Below are positions 41,106 through 51,606 of a stretch of DNA of 64,000 nt, piece by piece. Both the position numbers and the translations under genes were made by a program. The DNA is taken from assembly GCA_016718135.1 (NCBI GenBank), contig JADKEF010000004.1, positions 62,001 to 126,000 of the forward strand, written 5' to 3'. This stretch comes from Acidobacteriota bacterium (GTDB lineage: Bacteria > Acidobacteriota > Blastocatellia > Pyrinomonadales > Pyrinomonadaceae). Each line of letters opens with the position of its first letter. Position 1 is the stretch's first letter. The notes below the pieces were generated by a model. It searched no databases. It was not told where the DNA came from and saw only the letters and a list, made by a program, of their open reading frames with translations.

Positions 41106-41592
41106 ATCTGTCTAGGCGATCAAACCATTCGTCAGCACTCGCTGCGAGAAATTCGCCCATTCGCTGGCGGTCGTCCGTCGTTACTTTCGCGAGTAGTTCC
41201 TCAATATACGTTCGTACTGTAAGACGGAAATCGGGATGCACTGAAATCGGTGTAATACATAATATGTTGGTTCCGAGCCGAAGTTCAGCAAGAGAGCCCT
41301 CAAATGAAGCAACCGGCTCATCCTCCCAATCGATCCATTTTTCGTCATCCTTCTCATCAAGCGTCATACTGGTGCCTGACGTGCGAAAATAAACCTTTCC
41401 GTTTACGGCCCTGTAACGTGTTACCTCAAGCCCGCCACCCTCGAAGCCAAGTTCAAAGACAACATCCGTCTCGGCGTTCCTTATTTCCTGCTTTATCCGA
41501 TCGTTGTCTTTCGTTAGGATCGTGCGCAGCAGATCGCGATCCTCTTTCGAAACTGCGTCGTTGCTTTCAGGCCGTTTTTTTCGGTCTTCCAT
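41080..41592 (-). CDS. unknown protein in the cassette
   Basis: An intact 170-residue frame. It starts with a polar helix (MEDRKKRPESNDAVSKEDRDLL), then DVVFELGFEGGGLEVTRYR, VYFRTSGTSMTLDEKDDEKWIDWEDEPVASFEGSLAEL and a helical C-terminus (LLAKVTTDDRQRMGEFL). The strand-rich middle may be a small beta-sandwich. It lies between the DUF262/HNH gene (24 bp) and the small acidic protein gene, so it is probably co-transcribed with the defence genes. No function recognised. Confidence 0.55.
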   Translation of the reverse strand: MEDRKKRPESNDAVSKEDRDLLRTILTKDNDRIKQEIRNAETDVVFELGFEGGGLEVTRYRAVNGKVYFRTSGTSMTLDEKDDEKWIDWEDEPVASFEGSLAELRLGTNILCITPISVHPDFRLTVRTYIEELLAKVTTDDRQRMGEFLAASADEWFDRLDRFGSRQISE

Positions 41593-41616
41593 TTCTAATA
41601 TTGCCTATTCATTCGA

Positions 41617-43728
41617 TCATCCAGGATCAACTTCATCCCAACGATCCCGAATCACCGTGTACAGCGAACGAAATTCTTCCAGTCGTTCAAGGTCCGCCTC
41701 TCCCCTATGCTCTTCAGTCGTGCCGTCCGGGTGCATTATGTCTATCGACATCCCCTCATCGGCCCCATAACCCCAATGCCGCTGTTGTCGAAGCATGAAA
41801 AACAGCGTGCCGCGAAGTTCGTCAATGGTCCCCTGCCACTCACCGGTTGCATCATGGTTGGCAGCTACTCTTTCGGCAACTTTTACCAGAGCCTCTGACC
41901 CGCCGAACACTTCGTATCCGTCGAAATTGTGGCCATATTCGTTAATAACAGCGAAATCGTGCGATCCCGACAAATCAGGCGGCCGCCCTTCAGTTTGGGG
42001 CGTAATGATTATCGTTTCAACTGCCACCGACCCGGCAGTTTCGTTCTCTTCGAGATCGCTGGCTTCGCTGATTCCGGTTACTCGTTTGATCTGCTGCCAC
42101 AGCCGATCTTGCCGCCAACTTAGGAACGAGTCGAAATCGTCTGCCAGCAGAGGAGAATCTTCTCCCGTTGGCAAGAGATGCGAAGCGAGGACAGCGTCGA
42201 ACGGGAAACCATCGGTGTCCTTGATCTGTTTCAAGTAATCGGACGGGGCCCGATTGCTGATCATTTGGTTAGTCTTCCTATCAATTAACGTACGGTTTAA
42301 GATGCAGTTCCTAGTCCGGGCCACATCAACGCCGCTCTTTTTAAGATAATCGTCTGGAAATATATGATGATCGTCGATGCCTTCTTCGGTCATCAGGCTT
42401 GCGGTAATCACGGCTTGAGTATGAAAGTCCCGGGCACCATTACCGAGGATGAGGCAAATACAACCTCTATATACGGAGATCTGTTCGGCGTAATGTCCCG
42501 AAGAGCGTTCGGGTCGAATTTCACCATCGAGACAGACTCCGGCTCAGGGCCCCCGTCGAACCATCCGATCAATTCCCTAAAGTCCTTAGTTGCCTGACTG
42601 TTTGCTGCTCGGTCGTAGCTTCCCCCAAAAACCGCACACCAAAACCAACGTTTGAGTTTTTCTCGATGTGCCCCCGCCAGCGCGGTTTTGGGGGCGGCCG
42701 CTTCTGCCAGCACTGCGGGAAGTGTAATCAGCATCGGGGCGTAAGGGAGCCATTTGGGTAGCATTACTTTGCAATCGTCCCGAAGGATGGTCAGGCCCAA
42801 GGCTAGGCCTTCCACAACCTTTGGCCACCACTCATTTATATCGCCTGGCGATAAAGCAAGTATGTCACTCTTGGTACAAGAAGGCGTTGACCGTCCGCAT
42901 AAAGCTATCGCCTGAAGCAGGTAGTATGCGTCGACACCAAATTCGGCAATTATGGGATGATCGGCCCTTGCCTGATCCCAAAGGTCACGCAATTTGATCC
43001 CCTTCGGCCAAAATCGCGCCGTCAAAAGTTCAAACACGGTCAACTTAACGCCAGTTCGATTGAGAGTTTCGAAAATTGTACAAAGAGCTTCCGCTGTAGT
43101 GGTCTCTGCAAGCGTTACAACCGGAAACTTGTAGTCATCGATAGTCTGGATCCAGCGTTTCTCTATCTCTTTTCGGTTAGGGCGTCTTCCAACTGATCCT
43201 TTTTCGGTAAAAATCGCCCAACCTTTCGTACCCAAGTACTGAATCCTCCTGCCCCCGATCTCAGTTCACTCAATGGCAGAATGAGTTCGTTTGCCTGGGT
43301 TTCGAAGTTCTCATAGTATTTAACCTTTTTCAGCCAGGTTCGAAGGTGAAAGATCGCGTCCTCAAAATCGCCGCCGGCTAGGAGCTTATTTAAATCGAGG
43401 TAATAGCGATGGTCACCGACACCAAAGAATGCTTGATATAGGGACGTAAGGCGCTGCTGACCGTCGAGCACCAGGAAGGTGTGTTTTGACTCATTAAGTT
43501 CCGGGGCCCCTTGAAATTCACGGGGAGCAAAGAACTCACCACGCGTATCACGAACCCGTAAAAGGCTGCCAGCCGGAAAGTTACTCGCGATCGAGACGAC
43601 TAGCTCCTGCGTCATCCAGGGTCCCACACAAAGTCCCTCTGGAAATCCGGCAGCACCATATTTCGACTGTGGATGTCCGCCAGAAGCTCCTTAAGTTCGC
43701 GCGGATTTGTATCTTCAAAAATACTCAT
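41617..43728 (-). pseudogene. DUF262/HNH protein (GmrSD-like), frameshifted
   Basis: One gene of about 700 codons in four frames. ATG 43728 opens MSIFEDTNPRELKELL...LPDFQRDFVW. The next frame has TFLVLDGQQRLTSLYQAFF, the DUF262 nucleotide-hydrolysis motif (about 43460). 43235-42408 has ETLNRTGVKLTVFELLTA. 42411-41617 has DHHIFPDDYLKK and NCILNRTLIDRKTNQMISNRAPSDYL, the DUF1524/HNH nuclease block. The first frameshift (about 43619) is repaired by adding one T to a T-run. GmrSD-type enzymes cut modified DNA; here the protein may sense or cleave DNA in the cassette. Confidence 0.72.
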
Positions 43729-43743
43729 AGTGTGGTTTTTGAG

Positions 43744-44030
43744 CTAACTCTGAATTGTAAACAAGTCCAATATCGGGCCATCTGACGCGCTAGCGATCGC
43801 ATCTTTGTGCATCAAAGCGTCATCTCTAAAGTACCAGTGCCCGTCTCCAGCCTGAAAAGTAACACGGCTGCTTACGTTCCCGGCGGAGGTTAGGTACGGG
43901 TTCATCAAGAGTTCGACCAGCCTGCCATCTACCCTGCCGCGACCACGATTGCTCCAGATTTCTGATATGGTTTTTGATCTGGGATGTGGAGCCTGAAAGA
44001 TAGGGTACTACCGTTATAGTCGACTCGCAT
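43744..44030 (-). pseudogene. unknown small protein, frameshifted
   Basis: ATG 44030 opens MRVDYNGSTLSFRLHIPDQK. After one indel near 43970 the frame continues as ISEIWSNRGRGRVDGRLVELLMNP, SRVTFQAGDGHWYFRDDAL and DGPILDLFTIQS, ending at 43744. It is about 95 residues and strand-rich, placed between the helicase and the DUF262 genes with 17 bp spacing on each side. No family recognised. Confidence 0.45.
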
Positions 44031-44047
44031 GATTGTCTCCAATTATC

Positions 44048-47000
44048 TCATGAGGGTTCACTCGCGTTTGCCAACATTTCCGCAAAGCTGTAGTTCACAC
44101 TCGTTACGCCGAAATCAGGCTCACGCTTGAATGGTTCACGTACGTAGTGAACCTTATGATCATCGCCCTCAAGAAACTCTACGATCGCTAGGATGAAATC
44201 GTCAGGTTTATTCAGTGAATACAGGATCTCGTTCTTTGTAACGGTGATGGTATCTGCTTCCCGATACGCGGCCCTTGACTTCCACAAACCGAGATTTTCC
44301 TGTATCGGGTACGCGGCTCTCAATGTCGTAGCCCAGTTTTCGAACTCGCGGTCGGTAGGTTCGAAGCCCAATTTTCTTTCAACGTTCATTATTATATTCC
44401 GCCGGGCCGCGGACACTTGGGTATCGATTGCGTGTCGGATATTTGTTACTGGTGAACCCGACATTTGGGCGATCAGCCCAGTGGGAATAACCAGCATTCC
44501 TCCCAATATAACGGGGGGGAGGGGAAATCTGCCGTTCCAGGGCGAGATCGGCGAGCCGTTTTTGAAGACGAGCCTGGAGATTATCCGCTCTTTTCCTCGC
44601 TTCATCTGAGTTGAGTTTCGCATTGACTTTCCCTGACTGTTCCTGAAGTTTCAGCTGCTCAGCGCGATGATCCCAGTGATTAATTTCTTTGGTTAGTCGA
44701 TCCTTAACCGCGGCCTCCGTCTTATCGATTAACGCGATCTTGGGATCCCGCACCTCTGCAAGATGTTCTGGCACCACGGTCTCGATCGCATGACTCTGTG
44801 CCTTCATCTCAAGATCACGGGAGATCCAGCTGCATTCCGGACGGTCAAGAATATCCTCAATTCCAGGCTCCCCTTCCGCCAGCGGTCGGTAGTCGAGATA
44901 CGGTGCGTAATGTAGGTGTCGAGCCTGGCCATCTGGATCGATTTCCACATACAAGATCTGTTTCGAAATGACCCGTCGATCGCCATTTCTGGTTTTCGAT
45001 GCATCCTGTATGGCATGTTCTAAGAAGAACACGACCCTAGGTTGTAAGCCCATGTCGCGCTCATCCACCAACACCACGCCACGGCGCAACAGGTCTCGAT
45101 CTCGTTCAAGAATAAGATCGATGGTGGCTTCGAGTAGCGGATGGCCGGGGCAAATAAAGGCGGCTAGGGGTTGCCCTTGCGGAGCTATAAGAGCTTTATC
45201 AAAAGCGACCCGTTCATAACGCGGCTGAACCGGTTCTCCGATTCCAATTAGCCGATCTCGGTTCCTAATTGCCGCCGGGACGTTTGTAATTTCGTAACGT
45301 TTCGGCTCGCGTTGCTTGATGGTCCCGCCGAGGCGTTGAAATGCCTCAATAAAAAGGATTCAATATAGTGGGGTTGAAGTCGGCGAGCGTCGGCCCGCTC
45401 CATGTCTTCGCGGATACGGTGGACTCGACGCGTATCCATCGAATCGCGAACCAAGGCCCGCTCATCGAGGAGATCCCGAATTCCATCCGGATCGAATGCT
45501 GACTCAACCGCCTTCGTTAGTCGAGCCCGAATCTCAGGCCGTTCACCGTAGCGGATGGCTTCGATCAAAAGTTGTCGCAGAGCGTGTCCCTGAAACTGAA
45601 GTTTGCCAAGTACATCAAAAACCTGCCCCCAAGAGCCTTCCGGGCCTCCTCGAGTTTCTCGAGTAGTCGGCGGTACACATCGCCCTCCCTAGTCTCATCC
45701 GCGACCAAGTTCCAGAGATGGCAAACTTCTGTCTGACCTATCCGATGGATTCGACCAAATCTTTGCTCAAGTCTGTTCGGGTTCCAAGGCAGGTCATAGT
45801 TAACCATCAGATGGGCCCGCTGAAGATTGATGCCTTCCCCAGCGGCATCGGTGGCTAGTAGGACCTGAACCTCGGGGTCGTGCCGGAAAGCTTCCTGGGC
45901 ATTTAACCTTTCTTCCCGGCCGATCCCGCCATGAATAACGACGACAGACCTCTCCCGGCCAAGCAACGTCCTGATCCGATCTTCGAGGTAATTCAAAGTA
46001 TCCCGATGTTCAGTAAAAATGACGATCTTCTGTTGGGACGATCTAACGAATGCCGCATGATCTATCCCGGAACGGCCGGCAACCGCCGTTTCGCCACTGC
46101 CGGTTGAGAAAATCTCGTTAAGGAGCGAGCCTAGTTCGACCCATTTCTTATCCTCGCCACTGTGTCGAACGGCAAAGGCAAGCGATTCAAGCTGCTTTAG
46201 TGTTGCGATCTCGGCCTTCAGTTCATCGATAGTCCCAGCAGCAGTAGCCTGGTCGAGTATTTGCTCCTCAGCAAGTTCAGCTTCCTGATCCGGCGAATCA
46301 TCAAAGTCTTCTAGGTCTTCAACGTCGAAGAGATCTTCAAATTTTGGAACCACGATCCCGACTCGACCGCCTCGAGCAAGAATCTCCATCTCGCGTAACT
46401 TACTTTCTAATCGTTCCCGCCGCCTGCGGAGGGATTTGATAGATGGCCTCAGGCGACGAGGCGAGTCGCCGCTGCAGAATTGTCAACGCAAATCCGACTG
46501 TGCCGGCACGCTTATCGTTCTGCAGCGCCTCGGCCCGGTTGAATTCTTCACGTACATAGTCCGTAACGGCTTTATAAAGGGCCGCTTCAGCTCCAGATAG
46601 TGGATATGGAACCGTGTAAGCTCTTCGTTCGGGAAAAAGTGGCGTGACGTCGAACTTCAATAGGCTCTCTTTCACCATCCGACGCATCATGTCTGAAACG
46701 TCGCTACGTGAACCCCATCACGGAACTTTCCTTCAAATCTGTCGCCATCAAGCAATGCCATGAAAAGTTGGAAGTCCTCCTCTTTCCCGTTGTGTGGCGT
46801 TGCAGTCATCAAAAGGAAGTGTCGAGTGATTGTCGAAAGCAATTGTCTAGCCGGTATCGCTTCGTATATTTGACCTCGCCGCCAAAAAAGTGGCTGACAT
46901 CTTGTGAGCCTCGTCGCAAATAATCAGATCCCATCCTGTATCCGGGGCCTTTAGCTTCTCCTGAACATCCTCGTTCCTGGATAACTTATCCAATCTCGCT

Positions 47001-47607
47001 ATGCAGAGTTTAGTCTCCTGAAACCAATTACCAGTTCAGGCGGCATCAAGCTTGTCATTGGTCAATATTTCCGAACGGAAGATTGAATCTTTTCCAAAAG
47101 CTCGTCCTGCCATTGCTCTGCTAGGCGGCCCCGGACAAACGACCAACAACGCTCTAGATCTCCGGGCTATCAACTCCTTAATAAGTAGACCGGCCATGAT
47201 AGTTTTGCCAGCCCCTGGGTCATCTGCAAGCAAAAATCTCAGGGGCTGCCTTGGCAGCATTGACTCATAAACGGCTGTTATTTGGTGCGGAAGGGGCTCT
47301 ACTACGGAAGTGTGGACAGCCAGAAGCGGATCGAACAAATGGGCAAGATGAATTCGCTGAGCTTCCGATACCAAACGGAATCGGTGGCCGTCACCATCAA
47401 AACTCCACGGTCGCCCTTTTTCAACAATTTCAAGACGATCCTGATCGGCACGGTAGAGCAGTTCATTCGCAACCTTTCCAGTTGATGTCTTGTAAGTCAT
47501 CTCGAGGGCGTCGATCCAAACCATTGGACGTTGACAACTGTTACGATGCTGTCCGGGAGAACGCCTCGTAGAATTGCATGGGGCTGCAGATCTTCGAGCT
47601 TTATCAT
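44048..47607 (-). pseudogene. SNF2-type helicase with C-terminal DUF3883, frameshifted
   Basis: One gene of about 1,180 codons. ATG 47607 opens MIKLEDLQPHAILRGVLPD. Following blocks are PLPHQITAVYESMLPRQPLRFLLADDPGAGKTIMAG (Walker A near 47190), WDLIICDEAHKMS (about 46920), LLMTATPHNGKEEDF (about 46790), VVIHGGIGREERLNAQEAF and GEGINLQRAHLMVNYDLPWNPNRLEQRFGRIHRIGQ (helicase C, about 45950-45740), and a DUF3883 end (VTKNEILYSLNKPDDFILAIVEF, then FGVTSVNYSFAEML; about 44240-44070). Five or more indels break it. At 47520 one G restores the frame. It is the first gene of the cassette; related helicases accompany DUF499/DUF1156 genes and DISARM. Confidence 0.78.
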
Positions 47608-48048
47608 ATGAGAAGTTTAGCTAGTTCGGTAATAGTATCACCAGAATTATCAAATTAATTTTCATTAGCATGGGCTCCACACTCCTTCGAATGGTGGCCT
47701 TCGCACTCTTACTTTCTGTGCTATATCTCTTGTAGAATTGACTCTTTACACATAGGTTTTTAACCGGGAACCAGGCATCGGCGGTCGGTTCATCACAAAG
47801 AACCTAGCCCCCATCATGTCTAGGAGCGTTAGGTTAAAAAGCGAGTCGTTTAGAGGATCGGACGGTTCAGTGAAATTCCCCACCGGGGAGTTTGAGCGTA
47901 ATACCGCCCGCAAATATGAATCTAGTTTTCCCGTAGTTAGATCATCTTCACATCAAAGAAATATAACTTAAAGATCAAAGTGATATTTAAATGATGACAG
48001 TCGCCTGATCGGTTTTTTGGATAACGGGAAAAATTACGGGAAAACACA
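47608..48048. other. gene-free junction next to tRNA-Asn
   Basis: About 440 bp with no gene on either strand. It contains TTTTCCCGTA (47926-47935) and its inverted copy TACGGGAAAA (48035-48044). The helicase promoter should lie at the left end. No integrase remnant was recognised. It is probably the right edge of the island. Confidence 0.4.
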
Positions 48049-48074
48049 AAGCGGCAGTCCAATGGACTGCCGCT
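48049..48074 (-). terminator. terminator after tRNA-Asn
   Basis: AGCGGCAGTCC and GGACTGCCGCT form a perfect 11 bp stem with a three-base loop. On the minus strand it is followed by a T-rich tract (TTTGTGTTTT) and lies 17 bp after the tRNA 3' end. Confidence 0.8.
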
Positions 48075-48090
48075 AAGTTGTTGTAAAGAT

Positions 48091-48165
<75 letters not shown>

Positions 48166-48288
48166 ATGTGGCACACCTCAGGCGAAGCGCCTAGGCGAAC
48201 ATAAAGATTAGGAATTCCTGGGGCGGTTGTCAAGTTTTGGGCTTATGGAGCGGACAGCACAGGAAAAGGCTCGCTGTTGCGCTTATCG

Positions 48289-50223
48289 CTATTGATTCCG
48301 CTTGCGGATCAACTCGGTCACCGTCGACAGTTCGCGGTCAAATCTATTGCCGATATCCCACGGGTCTCGCCGGACGTAAATATCTGGCACGACGCTCTGG
48401 TCTGTTTGTGGGCTCAGCGAGGATTGAAAATATACGGGGATATCGATCTCGATCTTTGAGTTTGGGAGCGAGAGAAATAGGTAATTTCCACCATTGATCC
48501 CCTGTTTGTTTCCACCTATCGTTTGACCGACGATCGTCGCGAGGCGATTCTCCCGTACGTAGTCGAGAAATTGGAAAGTCGCTGACGCGTTGCTGGAATC
48601 GGCGATGATGAATGTTCGCCCGGTAAATCGTCCCGCATGCGGTTCGACCGAAGGGTAGTTTTCCTGTCTAAGTATCTCGAAATAGGTATCGTCAAATTTG
48701 CGATACATCGCTGACGGAATGCCGCTCTTGAGTGCTCCTAATAAAGCGGTGTCATAGGTGGTGATGTATTTTGCAAGATCGGGCTGTGGAGTGACATTTC
48801 TCACCAGCCGGCGGCCGTCGGCATACGGTGGCAGCTTTTCTTTGGCGAGGTATCGGGAAATCTCAAATCCCGGGTCCATATCGCCGCCGCCGTTTCCGCG
48901 GAGGTCGATGATCAGATCTTTTGTGTTCCTGGCTAGTAATTCCGCAAAGGCATTGGCCAAGAATTCTTTGAATTTGATCGTCTTTAGCCGCCAGGTGATC
49001 GAATTTTCGATCTTTAGATAGCCGACGCCGTCGGGACGGATCTCGAATTTCCAGCCATCGTCGTAGGTCGGTGTCGGGCCATATCGCTTGGCCATTTCGG
49101 CGGTACGTTCCGTTTTGGTCATGGCGAGGACGCTAAAAGTCGTGGGCTTTCTTGTTGCGAAATCGACCGCCTCGATGTCAAAAACCTCATCTTTGATCGG
49201 AAAGAACAGAGGATAGAACCAGTCGAATAGTGCATACCGCTCGGCTTCATTTCGCGAGAGGCCGATGGAATCGATCCTATGTTCGAGTGTGCTCGTGCCG
49301 TCTGCTCGGGCGACGGTAAGCAGTTTTTCAATCACCTCTTTTACCGCTTTGCCATTTATCTTTGTGATCTCGCTGCCTATCGGGAGCTGTTTTGATGACG
49401 CGTTCGCGGTGATGATGATTCGGCCATCGACGATCTGAAAATAGAACGGAAAATACGTGCGTCCGCCGAAAAGCCTGTTCCTTAGCTTTTCATCCTGATT
49501 GTAAAAATTGGTGTATGTGTGGCCACATTTCAGCTTGCTTAATAGCTGTGAGACGAGGATGAAATACTCACCTTCGCTCATCGCACGGTCAAGATATGCT
49601 TCAAGCTGGGCAAACTCCCTCTCGAGTTGCTCCGGCGTGTTGTAGCGATAGACACCCGGATGCAGCGTCGTTAGCGACCTCTTGAGAATTGTCGTGTCCT
49701 CGCGAAGCTGTTCCGGTGAAAGTGTGACCTGCGGCTCTTTGTTTTCGGCCTGTCGAGTGAGCGTATATACGTTCCGGAATGTCCACGGAGTGCGTGTTTC
49801 TTTCAAGATCGTCAGGCCATCTTTTGAAAAAGTGATCGTCTTGCGCGTGGGCTCGACCGTGTTGCCGTCTTGAGTTTTTCCGATCAGGACGATCTTGCCA
49901 TCTTCGGCCGATTCGATCGCGAAATCGGTTTTGTCATCGAAGAATCTTCTCGCAGCGAGATCGATCCGTTGTTCACCCGTCGATCGATATATCTTCCCAA
50001 AATCGTCATATATCGTCGATATCTTCGCTGAGTTGCCATTAGCCGACGGTTCGATCGTGATGATCGTCTTCATCGTAACGCGCTTATTCGACGTGTAATC
50101 CTGATACTCGAGTGTTCCCTGCCACCGGCCGGCGATCGTCTGGAAAAACGTACTCGACTGCGCAGACGAACTAGAAAAAAGAAAGGCGATCACGAGGATC
50201 GATGCTGAAAATAAATAATTCAC
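48289..50223 (-). CDS. secreted S41-family peptidase
   Basis: A 644-residue exported protein with a Sec signal peptide (about 1-22, ending SSSAQS). Residues about 25-150 form a beta-rich DUF-like domain. From about 170 an N-terminal helical domain precedes a PDZ-like part (LPIGSEITKINGKAV) and the S41 tail-specific protease core: LIIDLRGNGGGDMDPG and FIIADSSNASATFQFLDYV, the latter including the likely nucleophile Ser, then QTIGGNKQGINGG. It is probably a periplasmic or surface protease. The frame is intact and faces away from the esterase. Confidence 0.88.
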   Translation of the reverse strand: MNYLFSASILVIAFLFSSSSAQSSTFFQTIAGRWQGTLEYQDYTSNKRVTMKTIITIEPSANGNSAKISTIYDDFGKIYRSTGEQRIDLAARRFFDDKTDFAIESAEDGKIVLIGKTQDGNTVEPTRKTITFSKDGLTILKETRTPWTFRNVYTLTRQAENKEPQVTLSPEQLREDTTILKRSLTTLHPGVYRYNTPEQLEREFAQLEAYLDRAMSEGEYFILVSQLLSKLKCGHTYTNFYNQDEKLRNRLFGGRTYFPFYFQIVDGRIIITANASSKQLPIGSEITKINGKAVKEVIEKLLTVARADGTSTLEHRIDSIGLSRNEAERYALFDWFYPLFFPIKDEVFDIEAVDFATRKPTTFSVLAMTKTERTAEMAKRYGPTPTYDDGWKFEIRPDGVGYLKIENSITWRLKTIKFKEFLANAFAELLARNTKDLIIDLRGNGGGDMDPGFEISRYLAKEKLPPYADGRRLVRNVTPQPDLAKYITTYDTALLGALKSGIPSAMYRKFDDTYFEILRQENYPSVEPHAGRFTGRTFIIADSSNASATFQFLDYVRENRLATIVGQTIGGNKQGINGGNYLFLSLPNSKIEIDIPVYFQSSLSPQTDQSVVPDIYVRRDPWDIGNRFDRELSTVTELIRKRNQ

Positions 50224-50397
50224 AATAACTGTTCTCCCGTATGTTCTTCGAACAGTCTTGAGACTAACTACTTCAAGAAAGCAAATCGCCTCAAATCACG
50301 ATATGAGGCTCGATTGTTGTGATTTGAGACTTTTCGAGACTTTCTCGAACGATTCCACGTCAAAAGGGACATGCTGCAAGAAAGTAATTTTGCGAGA

Positions 50398-51606
50398 ATG
50401 ACCACGAACAAACCCCAGATCACATTTGCCACGCTTTGTTTCATCTTGATCATCGGCACGGTCACTGCTTTTGCCCAAGGTAGCTATACGAGGATCTCGG
50501 ACCTTGCCTATGCCGGTACGGGTCTCAGTACCCAGAAGCTTGATCTCTACATACCTACGGGAGCAACTGCGGCGACACCGCTGGTGATCTGGATCCACGG
50601 AGGCGGTTGGATCGGCGGCGACAAGGCTCTAAATCCGTCGTCATTCCAACTCCGTTATGCGCAAAATGGCTACGCCGTCGCAAGTATCAACTATCGGCTC
50701 AGCAGCCAGGCGATCTTTCCTGCCCAGATACACGACTGTAAGGCGGCAATTCGATGGCTCCGGGCAAATGCGGACCAATACAATTTGGATACGACTAGAT
50801 TCGCGGTATGGGGAAGTTCAGCCGGCGGGCATCTTGCCGCATTGCTTGGAACCTCGAACGATGTAGTCGATATGGAAGGATCCGTGGGTGGAAATGAGCA
50901 ACATTCCAGCCGGGTGCAAGCGGTGGTCGACTGGTACGGCCCGACAGACTTCCTGCAAATGGATACCCAACTAGCTAGCCAAGGCTGCGGTAACGGAAAC
51001 CACAACGCCCCAGATTCAGCAGAATCCTTGCTCGTCGGATGTCCGATCCAGAGCTGTCCAGCGGCGGTTCAGCGGGCAAATCCTATGACCTACTTTTCCT
51101 CCGACGATCCTCCATTCTTTATCCAGCACGGAACGGCCGATTGTACGGTTCCGACCGGGCAGAGCCAGATATTGCAAAATCTATTACAAGGTTCCGGACA
51201 CGACACGTCGTTAATAACGCTTAGCGGCGCGGGCCACGGTGGGCCGCAGTTCTCGGCAGAATCGAATCTGCTCCTCGTGGACGCATTCCTCGATGCAAAG
51301 CTTCGGCAGTCGGTCAATCCGCTTGTCACATCCATGAGGATCTTTCGCAAATCGGCCGAGGTAGCAACCTTTCGTGCCGGCTCACTCGGTTCGCTGTACC
51401 GTCTAGTTCTCACAGGGCTGAACTTTCAAGACGGGACAAAGGTGCTGGTCAATGGAGTGGAGAAGGGGGTTTCCTATTCAAATCCCACTGAGGTGGTGAT
51501 CTACGAGTTACCTGGCCGGATCGCTCCGTCAGGCGAGATATCGGTGCAGATCAAGAATTCGAATGGGCGATTTTCCAACGTGCTGCGATCAGCTATAACA
51601 CCTTAA
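50398..51606 (+). CDS. secreted alpha/beta-hydrolase (esterase) with C-terminal IPT/TIG-like domain
   Basis: About 402 residues from ATG 50398. The signal peptide (FATLCFILIIGTVTAFAQG) supports this start over the upstream ATG 50371. The hydrolase core shows the oxyanion HGGGW motif, the nucleophile elbow GSSAGGHLA and a late DP/GAGHGG histidine region, as in BD-FAE/acetyl-xylan-type esterases. The last 95 residues (SMRIFRKSAEVATFRAGSLG to VQIKNSNGRFSNVL) look like an Ig-like IPT/TIG domain. It ends tail-to-tail with the AraC gene, overlapping by 4 bp. Confidence 0.85.
   Translation: MTTNKPQITFATLCFILIIGTVTAFAQGSYTRISDLAYAGTGLSTQKLDLYIPTGATAATPLVIWIHGGGWIGGDKALNPSSFQLRYAQNGYAVASINYRLSSQAIFPAQIHDCKAAIRWLRANADQYNLDTTRFAVWGSSAGGHLAALLGTSNDVVDMEGSVGGNEQHSSRVQAVVDWYGPTDFLQMDTQLASQGCGNGNHNAPDSAESLLVGCPIQSCPAAVQRANPMTYFSSDDPPFFIQHGTADCTVPTGQSQILQNLLQGSGHDTSLITLSGAGHGGPQFSAESNLLLVDAFLDAKLRQSVNPLVTSMRIFRKSAEVATFRAGSLGSLYRLVLTGLNFQDGTKVLVNGVEKGVSYSNPTEVVIYELPGRIAPSGEISVQIKNSNGRFSNVLRSAITP

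Noticed and set aside
15873..48048. An integrase, transposase or complete insertion sequence in the island
   Set aside because: No tyrosine or serine recombinase motif and no DDE transposase could be recognised in any frame.
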